This document shows, in pieces, positions 16,149 to 23,946 of a stretch of DNA of 64,000 nt. The notes under the pieces are model-generated. The model was not told the DNA's origin and ran no database searches. It saw only the letters and a program-made list of their open reading frames with translations. A program made the position numbers and the translations under genes. The DNA is from Paenibacillus planticolens (GTDB lineage: Bacteria; Bacillota; Bacilli; Paenibacillales; NBRC-103111), in contig NZ_WHNZ01000085.1 of the NCBI RefSeq assembly GCF_013141725.1, positions 1 to 64,000 of the forward strand, written 5' to 3'. Position 1 is the first letter of the stretch, and each line of letters starts with the position of its first letter.

Positions 16149-17939
16149 TTACTTGTATAAAGGACCGAAGGAGCTGCAAGCTCTGAAATCCGCGCCTTCA
16201 GGATCGGACGTTCCGAAATTGCTCCAGACACGCGGGCGGAAGATGTGCTCTTTGGCCACGTTATGCATGGAAACCGGAATTCTTAGGACCGCCGCCAACG
16301 TAATCAAATCCGCTCCGATGTGACCATAGCTGATCGAACCATGGTTCGAGCCCCAGTTATCCATCACCGAATACACATCCGTAAATGAACCTTCCCCAGT
16401 CAAAATAGGAGCAAACCATGTCGTCGGCCACGTTGAATCCGTGCGATCATCTAAGGTTTTATGAACATCTTCAGGCAGATCCACCGAGTAGCCTTCCGCC
16501 AATTGCAGCACAGGTCCTAAGCCTTTCACAAGGTTGATCCGTGACATTGTGACAGGCATGCCGCCCTTGGTCAAGAAATCTGACGAGTAGCCGCCACCGC
16601 GGAAATACTCAACGGAAGCCGGACGCCAAGAAGTCGCTTTGAGACATTTGCCCACTTCTTCGTCGGTGATTTCCCAGTAAGGCTTCATAACGGGCTGGCC
16701 GTCACGCGTCTGCTCGCCTGTCCCGTCGAGTGCCGCCGGACCTGAGTTAATTAAGTGAAGAATGCCGTCTTTCCCCGCACCGCTTAAAGTGTGCCCGGTT
16801 ACACGTTTGACCGCATCAGGACTCCAGTATGTTCTTACGTCTGCAAAAATTTGCGCGGTATTCGTGAGCAGGTTACCGAAAAGCATCGAAACCCCATTCA
16901 AGCTGTCATTCTCGGTTGCGACCAAATAAGGCGCGCGCTTGCCGTTCCAGTCAAAGGATGTATTCAAAATAGCTTCCATGAAGTCGCCGTTCGGGAAATG
17001 ATCTGTCCAGTGGCGCTGCCCTTGGAAACCGGAAAGGATCGCGTTGTGACCAAGCGCTTCTTCTCCGAACTCAAGATCGGCCAGACGAGGGTTACCCACC
17101 ATTAAGTCCCTGACGATTAAGGACATTTTCACCACGGTTTCCCAATCTTGATCTTTTCTTTCGCGGGTTGTTTGGATCTCGGCTGGATTTTTATCCGGTC
17201 CTTCGGCACAATTCTCTTTTACCCAGTTCAAAGCTAGTTGATATTCTTCAGGATCAAAAATTTCCTCATTTATGCGACGCACCAGCTCAGACATATCAAC
17301 ATATTCGTTGCGCATGCCCAAATAGTTCTGGAACAGCTCCTCGTTCACGATCGAACCCGCAATTCCCATGGAAACGGAGCCAATCGCCAAATACGATTTG
17401 CCTTTCATATAAGCGGCAGCAAGACCTGCCTTAGAGAAACGGATCAACTTCTCCTGAACGTCCTGCGGAATATCTGTCGTACCGGCATCCTGCACATCCT
17501 TGCCGTAAATGCCAAATGCGGGAATTCCTTTTTGCGCGTGACCTGATAAAACAGCAGCCAAATAAACCGCGCCCGGACGCTCCGTTCCGTTAAAGCCCCA
17601 AATCGCCTTCGGCGTGGAAGGGTCCATATCCATCGTTTCTGTTCCGTAACACCAACAAGGAGTAACCGTAATGGATACACCTACACCTGATCTAGTGAAT
17701 TTGTTCGCTGCCGCCGCCGCCTCGGCCACGCCGCCAATGCACGTGTCCGCAATGACACATTCGACAGGCTCGCCATTTGGATATTTCAAAGTTTCGCTTA
17801 ATAGTGCGGCAACGGCTTTCGCCATGTTCATCGTTTGCTCTTCAAGCGATTCACGAACCCCTTTTCTTCTACCGTCAATCGTTGGTCGAATACCGATCTT
17901 CGGGAACTCCTGGTTCCATCTGTGTGTGCTGTGTGCCAT
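16149..17939 (-). CDS. fucI: L-fucose isomerase
   Basis: FucI interconverts L-fucose and L-fuculose with manganese in a cytoplasmic hexamer. The 596 residues are close to the 591 of the E. coli enzyme. Metal and catalytic acids are visible as E343 in ATENDSLNG and D367 in FADVRTYW, each offset six residues from the known E. coli positions, and a C-terminal His-containing NHGSISYGHIG segment is present. A GAGGAGG site precedes the ATG. An operator-like sequence lies in its 81-base upstream gap, suggesting a second control point inside the operon. Confidence 0.95.
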   Translation of the reverse strand: MAHSTHRWNQEFPKIGIRPTIDGRRKGVRESLEEQTMNMAKAVAALLSETLKYPNGEPVECVIADTCIGGVAEAAAAANKFTRSGVGVSITVTPCWCYGTETMDMDPSTPKAIWGFNGTERPGAVYLAAVLSGHAQKGIPAFGIYGKDVQDAGTTDIPQDVQEKLIRFSKAGLAAAYMKGKSYLAIGSVSMGIAGSIVNEELFQNYLGMRNEYVDMSELVRRINEEIFDPEEYQLALNWVKENCAEGPDKNPAEIQTTRERKDQDWETVVKMSLIVRDLMVGNPRLADLEFGEEALGHNAILSGFQGQRHWTDHFPNGDFMEAILNTSFDWNGKRAPYLVATENDSLNGVSMLFGNLLTNTAQIFADVRTYWSPDAVKRVTGHTLSGAGKDGILHLINSGPAALDGTGEQTRDGQPVMKPYWEITDEEVGKCLKATSWRPASVEYFRGGGYSSDFLTKGGMPVTMSRINLVKGLGPVLQLAEGYSVDLPEDVHKTLDDRTDSTWPTTWFAPILTGEGSFTDVYSVMDNWGSNHGSISYGHIGADLITLAAVLRIPVSMHNVAKEHIFRPRVWSNFGTSDPEGADFRACSSFGPLYK

Positions 17940-18003
17940 TTGTTGTAGCCTCCTCAGTTTTGGGTTATTGGGATATATGCTGCCAAATTTCGACTTGTTT
18001 AGA

Positions 18004-18015
18004 GTTATCGGTAAT
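18004..18015. promoter_or_regulatory. Second LacI-type operator, upstream of fucI
   Basis: GTTATCGGTAAT matches 10 of 12 bases of the perfect palindrome GTTATCGATAAC in the operon promoter. It sits just after the fucU stop. Two such sites about 470 bases apart would allow looping or roadblock repression by the divergent LacI regulator. Confidence 0.6.
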
Positions 18016-18020
18016 TCAAA

Positions 18021-18446
18021 CTATGTGCTAATGACACCTTTTTTCAAAATTACATTGGCGTATAGCGCTTTTTCGCTCGTTGCCACAATGGCATAAGCTT
18101 TCTTCGCCCGTTCATAAAAAGCAAAGCGTTCCACATACGCAATCTCCGGTTTCATATGCTTTTGTATCAGCTCTTCGTATGTGCCCCAGATCGGCGTTTC
18201 CACCTTATCGCCCGGGACCACTGCCATTAAAGCGACCGGTTGATCACTGTAAGTATCCAACGGAAACAACGATAAAACCGCTTCCAATAATTCCGGTACG
18301 CCATGGCCGTCACAGCGAAGCAGACGATTCGCATGACTCGCTGCAGGAAAGTTCCCATCCGCCAAAACAATCTCATCGCCATGGCCCATCTCCATCAGCA
18401 CCTTCAAAAGCTCAGGCGAAAGAATGGCAGGTATCCCTTTTAGCAT
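18021..18446 (-). CDS. fucU: L-fucose mutarotase (RbsD/FucU family)
   Basis: FucU speeds interconversion of alpha and beta L-fucose, supplying the form used by FucI. The 141-residue protein begins MLKGIPAILSPELL, with the catalytic-type His at residue 22 (MGHGDEI), as in E. coli FucU. I chose this ATG since AAGGAGG lies nine bases ahead; an ATG six codons upstream overlaps that site. It is the first gene of the operon, directly behind the repressor-overlapped promoter. Confidence 0.93.
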   Translation of the reverse strand: MLKGIPAILSPELLKVLMEMGHGDEIVLADGNFPAASHANRLLRCDGHGVPELLEAVLSLFPLDTYSDQPVALMAVVPGDKVETPIWGTYEELIQKHMKPEIAYVERFAFYERAKKAYAIVATSEKALYANVILKKGVIST

Positions 18447-18472
18447 ATTCAAATCCTCCTTCAAAAATGTGT

Positions 18473-18535
18473 GTTATCGATAACTCAAAATTATCAACTT
18501 TAAACCTTGCTGTCAATCTTTAATTTCTATACAAT
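18473..18535. promoter_or_regulatory. Overlapping divergent promoters and LacI operator
   Basis: For fucU, TTGACA (18516-18511) and TAATTT (18493-18488) on the minus strand are 17 bases apart. A perfect 12-base palindrome GTTATCGATAAC (18473-18484) covers the expected start point. For the regulator, TTGCTG (18507-18512) and TACAAT (18530-18535) on the plus strand are also 17 apart. The -35 boxes of the two promoters overlap. Repression by the LacI protein is inferred from layout. Confidence 0.75.
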
Positions 18536-18577
18536 AGACAAATAGAATGAGACATGGACTGAAAAAGGTGACGCTAT

Positions 18578-19603
18578 TTGATTACAATTTATGATATCGC
18601 TGAAAAAGCCGGCGTTTCGGCCATGACCGTTTCCCGGGTTATCAATAACACAGGCCGCATTAGCGAGGCTACGCGCAAGCGTGTAAAAAAAGTCATGGAG
18701 GAGCTCCACTATATTCCGAACTCGATGGCTCGCAGTCTCGTTTTGCAAAAAACGAAAATACTGTCATTGCTCATTACAGATATTACGAATCCGTTCTACA
18801 CGACGCTTGCGCGAGGTGCGGAGGACACCGCTTTGCGCGCCGGGTACCGGCTGCTGTTCGCCAATAGCGACGAAGATTATGCGAAGGAGAAAGGCTACGT
18901 CGATATGATACTATCGACTCGCGTGGATGGCGTCCTTTTCGCGCCGACGGGGGATCACTCTTTGGAGAACTTGCAGCAGCTTCAAAAGCACAATATTCCT
19001 TTCGTCGTGCTTGATCGTGAAATTCCCGGCATCGAAGCGGATGTTGTGCTTGGCGACAGCAAGGAAGGCGCAAGAAAGCTTGTGGAGCACTTAATAAAGC
19101 TAGGGCACCGCCGTATTGCCATGATTAACGGTTCACCCGATGTCTCTACTGCCCGCTTACGATACACCGGATATCGTGAAGCTCACCTGTTGAACGGTCT
19201 GGCTGTTGAGGATTCGCTAGTTGTCCACCTGAACTACCGGGACTTTCACGATGAATCGGCCTTAGATGCGCTGATCCATCATGCAGATCCGCCTACCGCC
19301 ATCTTTGCCGCCAACAACATGCTCGCCGTCGGCGTGATTCAAGCCTTGAGAAAGCGCGGCTTGCAGGTTCCCGGCGATTTGTCGGTCGTCTGCTTCGACG
19401 ATTTTGGCCACGCAGACGCGATAAATCCATTTCTGACCGTAGCTTCCCAGCCAGCCTACCAATTCGGCGCGCTGGGCATGCAGCTGCTGATCGAGCGCAT
19501 TGAAGGCGAGGCAATGCCCGAGAGCCGGAAGATGATCCTGCCGTCAGAGCTGCTCATTCGCTCGTCAACGCAAGCGTTGGCTGCATCCAAGGAGGTTACA
19601 TGA
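18578..19603 (+). CDS. LacI-family regulator, probable repressor of the fucose operon
   Basis: The 341-residue protein has the LacI N-terminal HTH (IYDIAEKAGVSAMTVSRVIN) and hinge (IPNSMARSL), then a periplasmic-binding-type sensor domain containing DREIPG and a C-terminal LIERIEGE segment. The start is TTG with AAGGTGA upstream. It diverges from fucU, and palindromes of LacI type lie in both fuc upstream regions, so it most likely represses them until fucose or a phosphorylated derivative is present. Confidence 0.9.
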   Translation: MITIYDIAEKAGVSAMTVSRVINNTGRISEATRKRVKKVMEELHYIPNSMARSLVLQKTKILSLLITDITNPFYTTLARGAEDTALRAGYRLLFANSDEDYAKEKGYVDMILSTRVDGVLFAPTGDHSLENLQQLQKHNIPFVVLDREIPGIEADVVLGDSKEGARKLVEHLIKLGHRRIAMINGSPDVSTARLRYTGYREAHLLNGLAVEDSLVVHLNYRDFHDESALDALIHHADPPTAIFAANNMLAVGVIQALRKRGLQVPGDLSVVCFDDFGHADAINPFLTVASQPAYQFGALGMQLLIERIEGEAMPESRKMILPSELLIRSSTQALAASKEVT

Positions 19604-19911
19604 ACACAAACGTTGAGCAAGCACTTCAAACAACCATCCAGAACTGGAACGCCATGTCGTCCTACCAAAGCGATGAGCAGGAAGCCGTCGCGGACCAATT
19701 CCAGTCCTCCTTTTACTTATTTATCGATGCTTTCCGCGAGTGGGTCTACGAACTGGAGCCGGGACCGCAAACCTTCGATGAACTGATGGGTATGGATGCC
19801 GTGCAGGAAATCCTTGATGCGCTTCCTGCGCCGCTTCATCTCAACTTCGAGACGGAAGCCGAGCTGACCATGGACAATGTCCTTCGAATTGATGAGGATA
19901 AGTATGATTAA
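19600..19911 (+). CDS. Hypothetical acidic protein (103 aa) coupled to the LacI gene
   Basis: The ATG overlaps the LacI stop (ATGA) and AAGGAGG precedes it, so the two genes are translationally coupled. The product is acidic and soluble, mostly helical, with FIDAFREWVYELEPGP in the middle and an acidic C-terminus (RIDEDKYD). I recognise no family. A terminator follows 50 bases later. Confidence 0.75.
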   Translation: MNTNVEQALQTTIQNWNAMSSYQSDEQEAVADQFQSSFYLFIDAFREWVYELEPGPQTFDELMGMDAVQEILDALPAPLHLNFETEAELTMDNVLRIDEDKYD

Positions 19912-19960
19912 GCAAGGACAAACGGTAACGTCGACTCCGATTCCGAATCCCTGAGATAAC

Positions 19961-20007
19961 AAAAGGCTATCCCTAGTCATTTCTATGACTTGTGGGACAG
20001 CCTTTTG
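19961..20007 (+). terminator. Terminator after the LacI/hypothetical pair
   Basis: AAAAGGCTATCCC pairs with GTGGGACAGCCTTTT with small mismatches, and an inner AGTCAT/ATGACT stem extends it. It adjoins an intergenic repeat. Confidence 0.75.
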
Positions 20008-20030
20008 TGCAGTTATGCTGCTATGGTCGA

Positions 20031-20255
20031 AATAAGGGAAAAATTCCCCTCTAATTGGACTGCAGATGCTTGTCAGATCCATTTAGCCGGAAAAACCCCC
20101 TCTATTTGCACAGATTCCGTGAGAATTCACGAAATCCGGTTAAATTAGCGGGAGGTTTTCCTGCTAAATTCCCTACGAGGCAATCATTCGAGCAATTTAG
20201 AGGAAGTTTTTCCCGTTATCTTACCTTGCCTAGTTCGTACTTATGGGAACAGGCT
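20031..20255 (+). repeat. Intergenic repeat family 1, copy A
   Basis: About 225 bases align along nearly their whole length with the reverse complement of 29123-29343, sharing blocks such as TTGTCAGATCCATTTAG, GGGAGGTTTTCCT and TACGAGG. The unit is modular: four purine/pyrimidine palindromic blocks of the GGGAAA-TTTCCC/GGAAAAACCCCC kind. It fills most of the 19912-20310 gap, which holds no convincing gene. Confidence 0.8.
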
Positions 20256-20310
20256 CTTTTTGCCGCCCCAGAAGAGCTTTCACACCTTCAAGGGCAACCC
20301 CCGTGCACGT

Positions 20311-20820
20311 TTACACCGTTTTATCTACAAAAGCAACTTGATTCTGCTCAGCAAACTTCTTCAATTTGCCCGCCATCGCCGCCACATCAAAACGGTTCAG
20401 CGTCCTGTTGTAGACCCAGCGCGGCGACTTGCCTTTCAGATGAATGACGACTTGCCCCGGTGCATACACGATCTCGTTAATGCTCTCCGCACCTAGCACG
20501 AGTTCTCTGGCAAAGCCGCGCTTCGACAGGCTCGTCTTGCTCACCTTCAAATAAGGCCGGCGAATGAAATATACGAACAAGCCTACCACCATGTAAGCGC
20601 TGGTTGTATACCAATACATCGTATCCCCGCTCGTTTTGGTCAAAGTCAACAATAGAAAGACCGAAATCAGAACGAAAAACAACGCTAACATAATGCTTCT
20701 GCCCTTGAATACTTCAGCCCGGTCAGGGTCTGTAGAAATCGGAGCAATCCCTCTTTTAGACCTATCCTTATTTATTTTCTTTGCATTTTTACTAACCATT
20801 CGTTCCCACTTGCGAGACAT
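20311..20820 (-). CDS. Conserved-type membrane protein with two TM helices (169 aa)
   Basis: A basic N-terminus (KNAKKINKDRSKRG) is followed by transmembrane segments near residues 43-62 and 71-88, then about 80 soluble residues with YLKVSKTSLSKRGF, resembling bacterial PH-like domains. CAAGGAGTG precedes the ATG. No enzymatic motif is visible. It stands alone, 40 bases from the dehydrogenase gene upstream on the same strand. Confidence 0.7.
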   Translation of the reverse strand: MSRKWERMVSKNAKKINKDRSKRGIAPISTDPDRAEVFKGRSIMLALFFVLISVFLLLTLTKTSGDTMYWYTTSAYMVVGLFVYFIRRPYLKVSKTSLSKRGFARELVLGAESINEIVYAPGQVVIHLKGKSPRWVYNRTLNRFDVAAMAGKLKKFAEQNQVAFVDKTV

Positions 20821-20859
20821 TCATTTCACTCCTTGGTTTCTGCGTTCTTGGACTCCCTG

Positions 20860-21702
20860 TCATTTCAACAATCGATTCAAAATGCTTTCATACCATTTCC
20901 ACGGCAAAAAACTTCTCGCCCACAGCCCCATCTTCACGCCGCGACCAAGCGGGTACCGGAGCTTAGGCTCACGCTTGTCCACCAGCCGCGCGATTGCATC
21001 GGCAACTTCCTGCGGGTCGGGTGCGGTCATGGACACTTTCCGCGAGTACGCCAGCATGCTGCTGAGCCGCCGCCAGTATGGCGAAGCTTCCGTCGTATGT
21101 ATGCCCTCGAAGCCTTTGCGCCATATGTCCGTTCGGTAGGCTCCCGGCTCTATAAGAACAACGCGAACGCCGAAAGACATCATTTCCAAACGCAAGGATT
21201 CGCTAAATCCCTCAATCGCGAACTTGGACGTGCTGTACGGTGCATACCCCGGAAAGGCGGACAGCCCGCTCACACTGCTCACATTGACGATACAGCCTGA
21301 CTGACTGGCGCGCATGTATGGTAAAACCGCCTTTGTGGTCGCAATGACGCCAAACACATTCGTTTCCAACTGGGATCGCCAAGCTTCCATCGGGACATCT
21401 TCCACATAACCGCCAACAGCGAAGCCGGCATTGTTAATCAGCACATCGATTCGTCCATACTTCTTCATGATATCAGAAACAGCCGCCTCAATCGATGTCT
21501 GAATCGTTACATCTAGGAACATGGTCTCGATAGCCGAGCTTACGCCTACTTTTTCAGCTTGCAGAAGCAATGACTCGCTTCTGCTCAAATCGCGCATCGT
21601 TGCGATCACGCGATATCCTTGCCCAGCAAGCGCAATCGACGTCAATAAGCCGAATCCGCTGGATGCGCCCGTCACCAGTGCGACCCCACGCGCAGAACTC
21701 AT
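20860..21702 (-). CDS. Short-chain dehydrogenase/reductase
   Basis: This 280-residue classical SDR has the NAD(P) motif GASSGFG in the first 20 residues, NNAG near 85-90, a catalytic Ser in VNVSSVSG and YSTSK as the active-site YxxxK. The longer C-terminal region (WRRLSSML, then LGRGVKMG) resembles SDRs acting on lipids or steroids, but the substrate is unknown. I chose the ATG after GAGGGGGAAG rather than one six codons upstream, which abuts the ribosome site. Confidence 0.85.
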   Translation of the reverse strand: MSSARGVALVTGASSGFGLLTSIALAGQGYRVIATMRDLSRSESLLLQAEKVGVSSAIETMFLDVTIQTSIEAAVSDIMKKYGRIDVLINNAGFAVGGYVEDVPMEAWRSQLETNVFGVIATTKAVLPYMRASQSGCIVNVSSVSGLSAFPGYAPYSTSKFAIEGFSESLRLEMMSFGVRVVLIEPGAYRTDIWRKGFEGIHTTEASPYWRRLSSMLAYSRKVSMTAPDPQEVADAIARLVDKREPKLRYPLGRGVKMGLWARSFLPWKWYESILNRLLK

Positions 21703-21933
21703 GTCCGACTTCCCCCTCATCCCTCCACTTACTACCCTTCATAATCCCACACAAACCTCATCATGTCGATATGCAAAAGTTGTGAAAAACGTGCTTCGTT
21801 CTCATACATGCCCATAACTCCGACGTTTTAGCCCTCCATTCCAGTGAACAGCAGTCCGCTATCTTGGCGAATATCGGAAGAAGCAAAATGGGTTATTTCC
21901 GGGGAAATAGAGCCCCATAGCCCCCTATCAAGC

Positions 21934-21963
21934 CAAAAAAGAAGCCCCAAAACCAGAGGGCTC
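21934..21963 (-). terminator. Probable terminator of the AraC gene
   Basis: On the minus strand GAGCCCTC and GGGGCTTC pair around a short loop and are followed by T6. It is the main feature of the 21703-22067 gap, which otherwise has only a cre-like site and no convincing frame. Confidence 0.6.
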
Positions 21964-21980
21964 CCACTTCGCCACAATAT

Positions 21981-21994
21981 TGATAACGCTTACA
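21981..21994 (+). promoter_or_regulatory. cre-like CcpA site
   Basis: TGATAACGCTTACA matches 13 of 14 positions of the cre consensus TGWAANCGNTNWCA. It lies downstream of the AraC gene rather than at an obvious promoter, so it may be a chance match. Confidence 0.3.
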
Positions 21995-22067
21995 ACAAAG
22001 AGTATATAATATAGCCATCATGGCATGTGTCCCTCTATTGCCTGGAAGTCGCATTGTATTGCTGTCT

Positions 22068-22913
22068 TTACAACTGCAGACGATACGTTTTTGGAGTCAT
22101 GCCGAGCACTGTTTTAAACACTCTGCAAAAATAAGAAGCATTTAGAAAGCCGACCTCCTGCGCGATGAAGCTGGCCGTTTTGTTTGTTGTTTCAAGCAGG
22201 TAACAAGCTTCTTTCAACCTTCGTGCAACGATAAATTCCGTAATGGAGCTGCCCATGGATTGTCGAAATGTATGAGACAAGTAGTATGTCGACAGATGCA
22301 AATCCTCCGACATCTGATTCAAATCAAATTTTTCTTTAAAATGAAGCTCGATCCAGTCGATCATCTGCACAGCGGTGTGGGAGTATCGCGTCTTCAGCTT
22401 GTCTTCGAACCCGCTATAGAACGCTTTTTCATACGGTTCAAGCCCTTGGATAATGGCCAATAAACATAAAACGAACTCTTCGTGCTGTTTATGAACGGGA
22501 ATACGCGTCAACTTCTGATGCAAGCGCTCGAACAATGCTTCCAAGTGCTGCTGCTTCGCTAAGGCTTGACATTGCAAAGGCTGCTTCCAGAGAATGTTAA
22601 ACCAACTGCGAATTCCGCTGAAAGTCTGCAGCGCAGCGTCCAGCTTGTAGGGATCAAACATAAGTACGGTACGGACGAAAGGCCCCTTCATATAAATCCG
22701 GTGCAATTGAAAGGGCTGAAACAGAAGCAGTGTGCCGGGTTCGACTAGAAACACCTGCTTATTCACCTCAATACGGCCCTCACCTTCATAGACATACAAG
22801 AATTCCATGCTAGGGTGAGCATGATGAATCTCCCAAGTGTGTTTAGGGCTGGACTTGCAATGGTTCAGATGAAAAGGTTCCTTTCTAACGTCGACATTCG
22901 TGCTTAGCTTCAA
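22068..22913 (-). CDS. AraC-family regulator with cupin ligand domain
   Basis: The 281-residue protein has an N-terminal AraC-type cupin (HHAHPSMEFLYVYEGEGRIEV, then FLVEPGTLLLFQP) and a C-terminal double HTH over the last 100 residues (FDLNQMSEDLHLSTYYLSHT, then VGFLNASYFCRVFK). Such regulators usually bind a sugar and activate a nearby operon, but no candidate operon is adjacent. I chose TTG at 22913 because GGAGG lies eight bases before it; the in-frame TTG five codons earlier overlaps that site. Confidence 0.88.
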   Translation of the reverse strand: MKLSTNVDVRKEPFHLNHCKSSPKHTWEIHHAHPSMEFLYVYEGEGRIEVNKQVFLVEPGTLLLFQPFQLHRIYMKGPFVRTVLMFDPYKLDAALQTFSGIRSWFNILWKQPLQCQALAKQQHLEALFERLHQKLTRIPVHKQHEEFVLCLLAIIQGLEPYEKAFYSGFEDKLKTRYSHTAVQMIDWIELHFKEKFDLNQMSEDLHLSTYYLSHTFRQSMGSSITEFIVARRLKEACYLLETTNKTASFIAQEVGFLNASYFCRVFKTVLGMTPKTYRLQL

Positions 22914-23065
22914 TCGCGATCCCTCCAAATAATGGAATGAAATGGCAGTTTTTCACGTGAGCACACTATACCACATTCCTCTGCCAAATAATTGTGTTAA
23001 AACAAGGCATGGCAGTGTTTTTTATAGGCCCCCTTCCCCCTCCATCCGTCTGATAAAATAGAATA

Positions 23066-23111
23066 AACCTGTACGCTGCGCTCCTCACAAACGGAATCGC
23101 AGGTACAGGTT
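23066..23111 (-). terminator. Terminator after tatA
   Basis: AACCTGTAC and GTACAGGTT are perfect 9-base arms extended by GCG/CGC, with a T-rich tail on the minus strand. It ends the oxidase-RidA-TatA operon. Confidence 0.75.
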
Positions 23112-23131
23112 ACGGTTATTCATGCTCCAAA

Positions 23132-23344
23132 TTAAGCTTTCGCCTTATCAAGCCGCTTATCATCCGGCTCGATATGATCCGCCGATTCTTTGCCGTCGGA
23201 GACCAGTTCCCTGGCCGAGCTCTTGAATTCATGCAGTGTGCGGCCGACAGCCCGGCCAAGCTCCGGAAGCTTGGATGGGCCAAACAGCACCAGAACAACG
23301 ACTAAAATTAACATGAGACCTGGGAATCCAATATTTTGCAGCAT
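23132..23344 (-). CDS. tatA: Twin-arginine translocase subunit TatA
   Basis: The 70-residue protein has one N-terminal transmembrane helix (FPGLMLILVVVLVLFGPSKLP) containing the conserved FGP hinge, an amphipathic helix (ELGRAVGRTLHEFKSSAREL) and a charged tail, all diagnostic for TatA. It forms the pore of the Tat pathway. The gene is 21 bases after a RidA-like gene and two genes after a Tat-signal flavoprotein, with tatC divergent nearby, so this looks like a translocase dedicated to the local cargo, as phoD-tatAd-tatCd is in B. subtilis. Confidence 0.93.
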   Translation of the reverse strand: MLQNIGFPGLMLILVVVLVLFGPSKLPELGRAVGRTLHEFKSSARELVSDGKESADHIEPDDKRLDKAKA

Positions 23345-23365
23345 AAGATCATCAACTCCGTTTCA

Positions 23366-23926
23366 TTAGTCTTGGTTATGATGCTTCGGATATACCGCTA
23401 CAGCTTCAATTTCAATCAGCCAGTCAGAACTGACGAGGCCTGCTACGCCAACCGTCGAACGCGCCGGTTTAACAGGATTCGCTTCCGTGCCGAAAAATTG
23501 CGCATAAGCATCAAACCAGCCTTGATAGTCAAACTTATTGTCTTTGGCTGTGTCGGCTGTTACATATACGCGCAAATAAGCGACATCGGCAAGCGTCAAT
23601 CCTTTGTCCTTTAACTGTTTCTCAATTTCCTTCAAAATACCGATGCCTTGCGTCTTGGTATCCCCATAGCGCTCATAAACCGTTTTGCCCTCTTTATTAA
23701 GGACCGGCGGTACGGTTCCGCTTGTGAACAAATACGAGGATCCCGATGGAACGGACACACCTGCCGAGATCGAGGAGGCCGGATTGCCGTAGAACTCAAC
23801 CTCATGAATCGGTTCCGATGCATATTTGTTCGTCTTTTCGGCGCCTGCCGCATAAGCGCTGACACAGATGAGGCATGAAGCTATCGTTGCAGCAGCTATC
23901 GTTTTCACTTTTTTAGTTAAGATCAT
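23366..23926 (-). CDS. Secreted RidA/YjgF-family imine deaminase-like protein
   Basis: The first 27 residues form a Sec-type signal peptide (basic KKVK, hydrophobic core, then AYAAGA). The remaining 160 form a Rid domain with the conserved Arg in PARSTVGV and Glu in EIEAVAV near the C-terminus, the residues linked with imine or enamine hydrolysis in RidA proteins. Rid proteins are normally cytoplasmic, so export is unusual. The gene lies 20 bases after an amino-acid-oxidase-like gene whose product would be an imine, so it probably completes deamination outside the cell. Confidence 0.85.
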   Translation of the reverse strand: MILTKKVKTIAAATIASCLICVSAYAAGAEKTNKYASEPIHEVEFYGNPASSISAGVSVPSGSSYLFTSGTVPPVLNKEGKTVYERYGDTKTQGIGILKEIEKQLKDKGLTLADVAYLRVYVTADTAKDNKFDYQGWFDAYAQFFGTEANPVKPARSTVGVAGLVSSDWLIEIEAVAVYPKHHNQD

Positions 23927-23946
23927 CGTTCATCGCTCCTCTTCGT

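Noticed and set aside
20055..20447. A 130-codon frame inside repeat copy A
   Set aside because: Its first half is the repeat itself and the second half is antisense to a membrane protein gene; a related frame occurs in copy B only because the DNA is repeated.
21830..21930. Possible third copy of repeat family 2 (blocks such as TATTTCCGGGGAAATAG)
   Set aside because: Only short purine/pyrimidine words match; no extended alignment to copies C and D.
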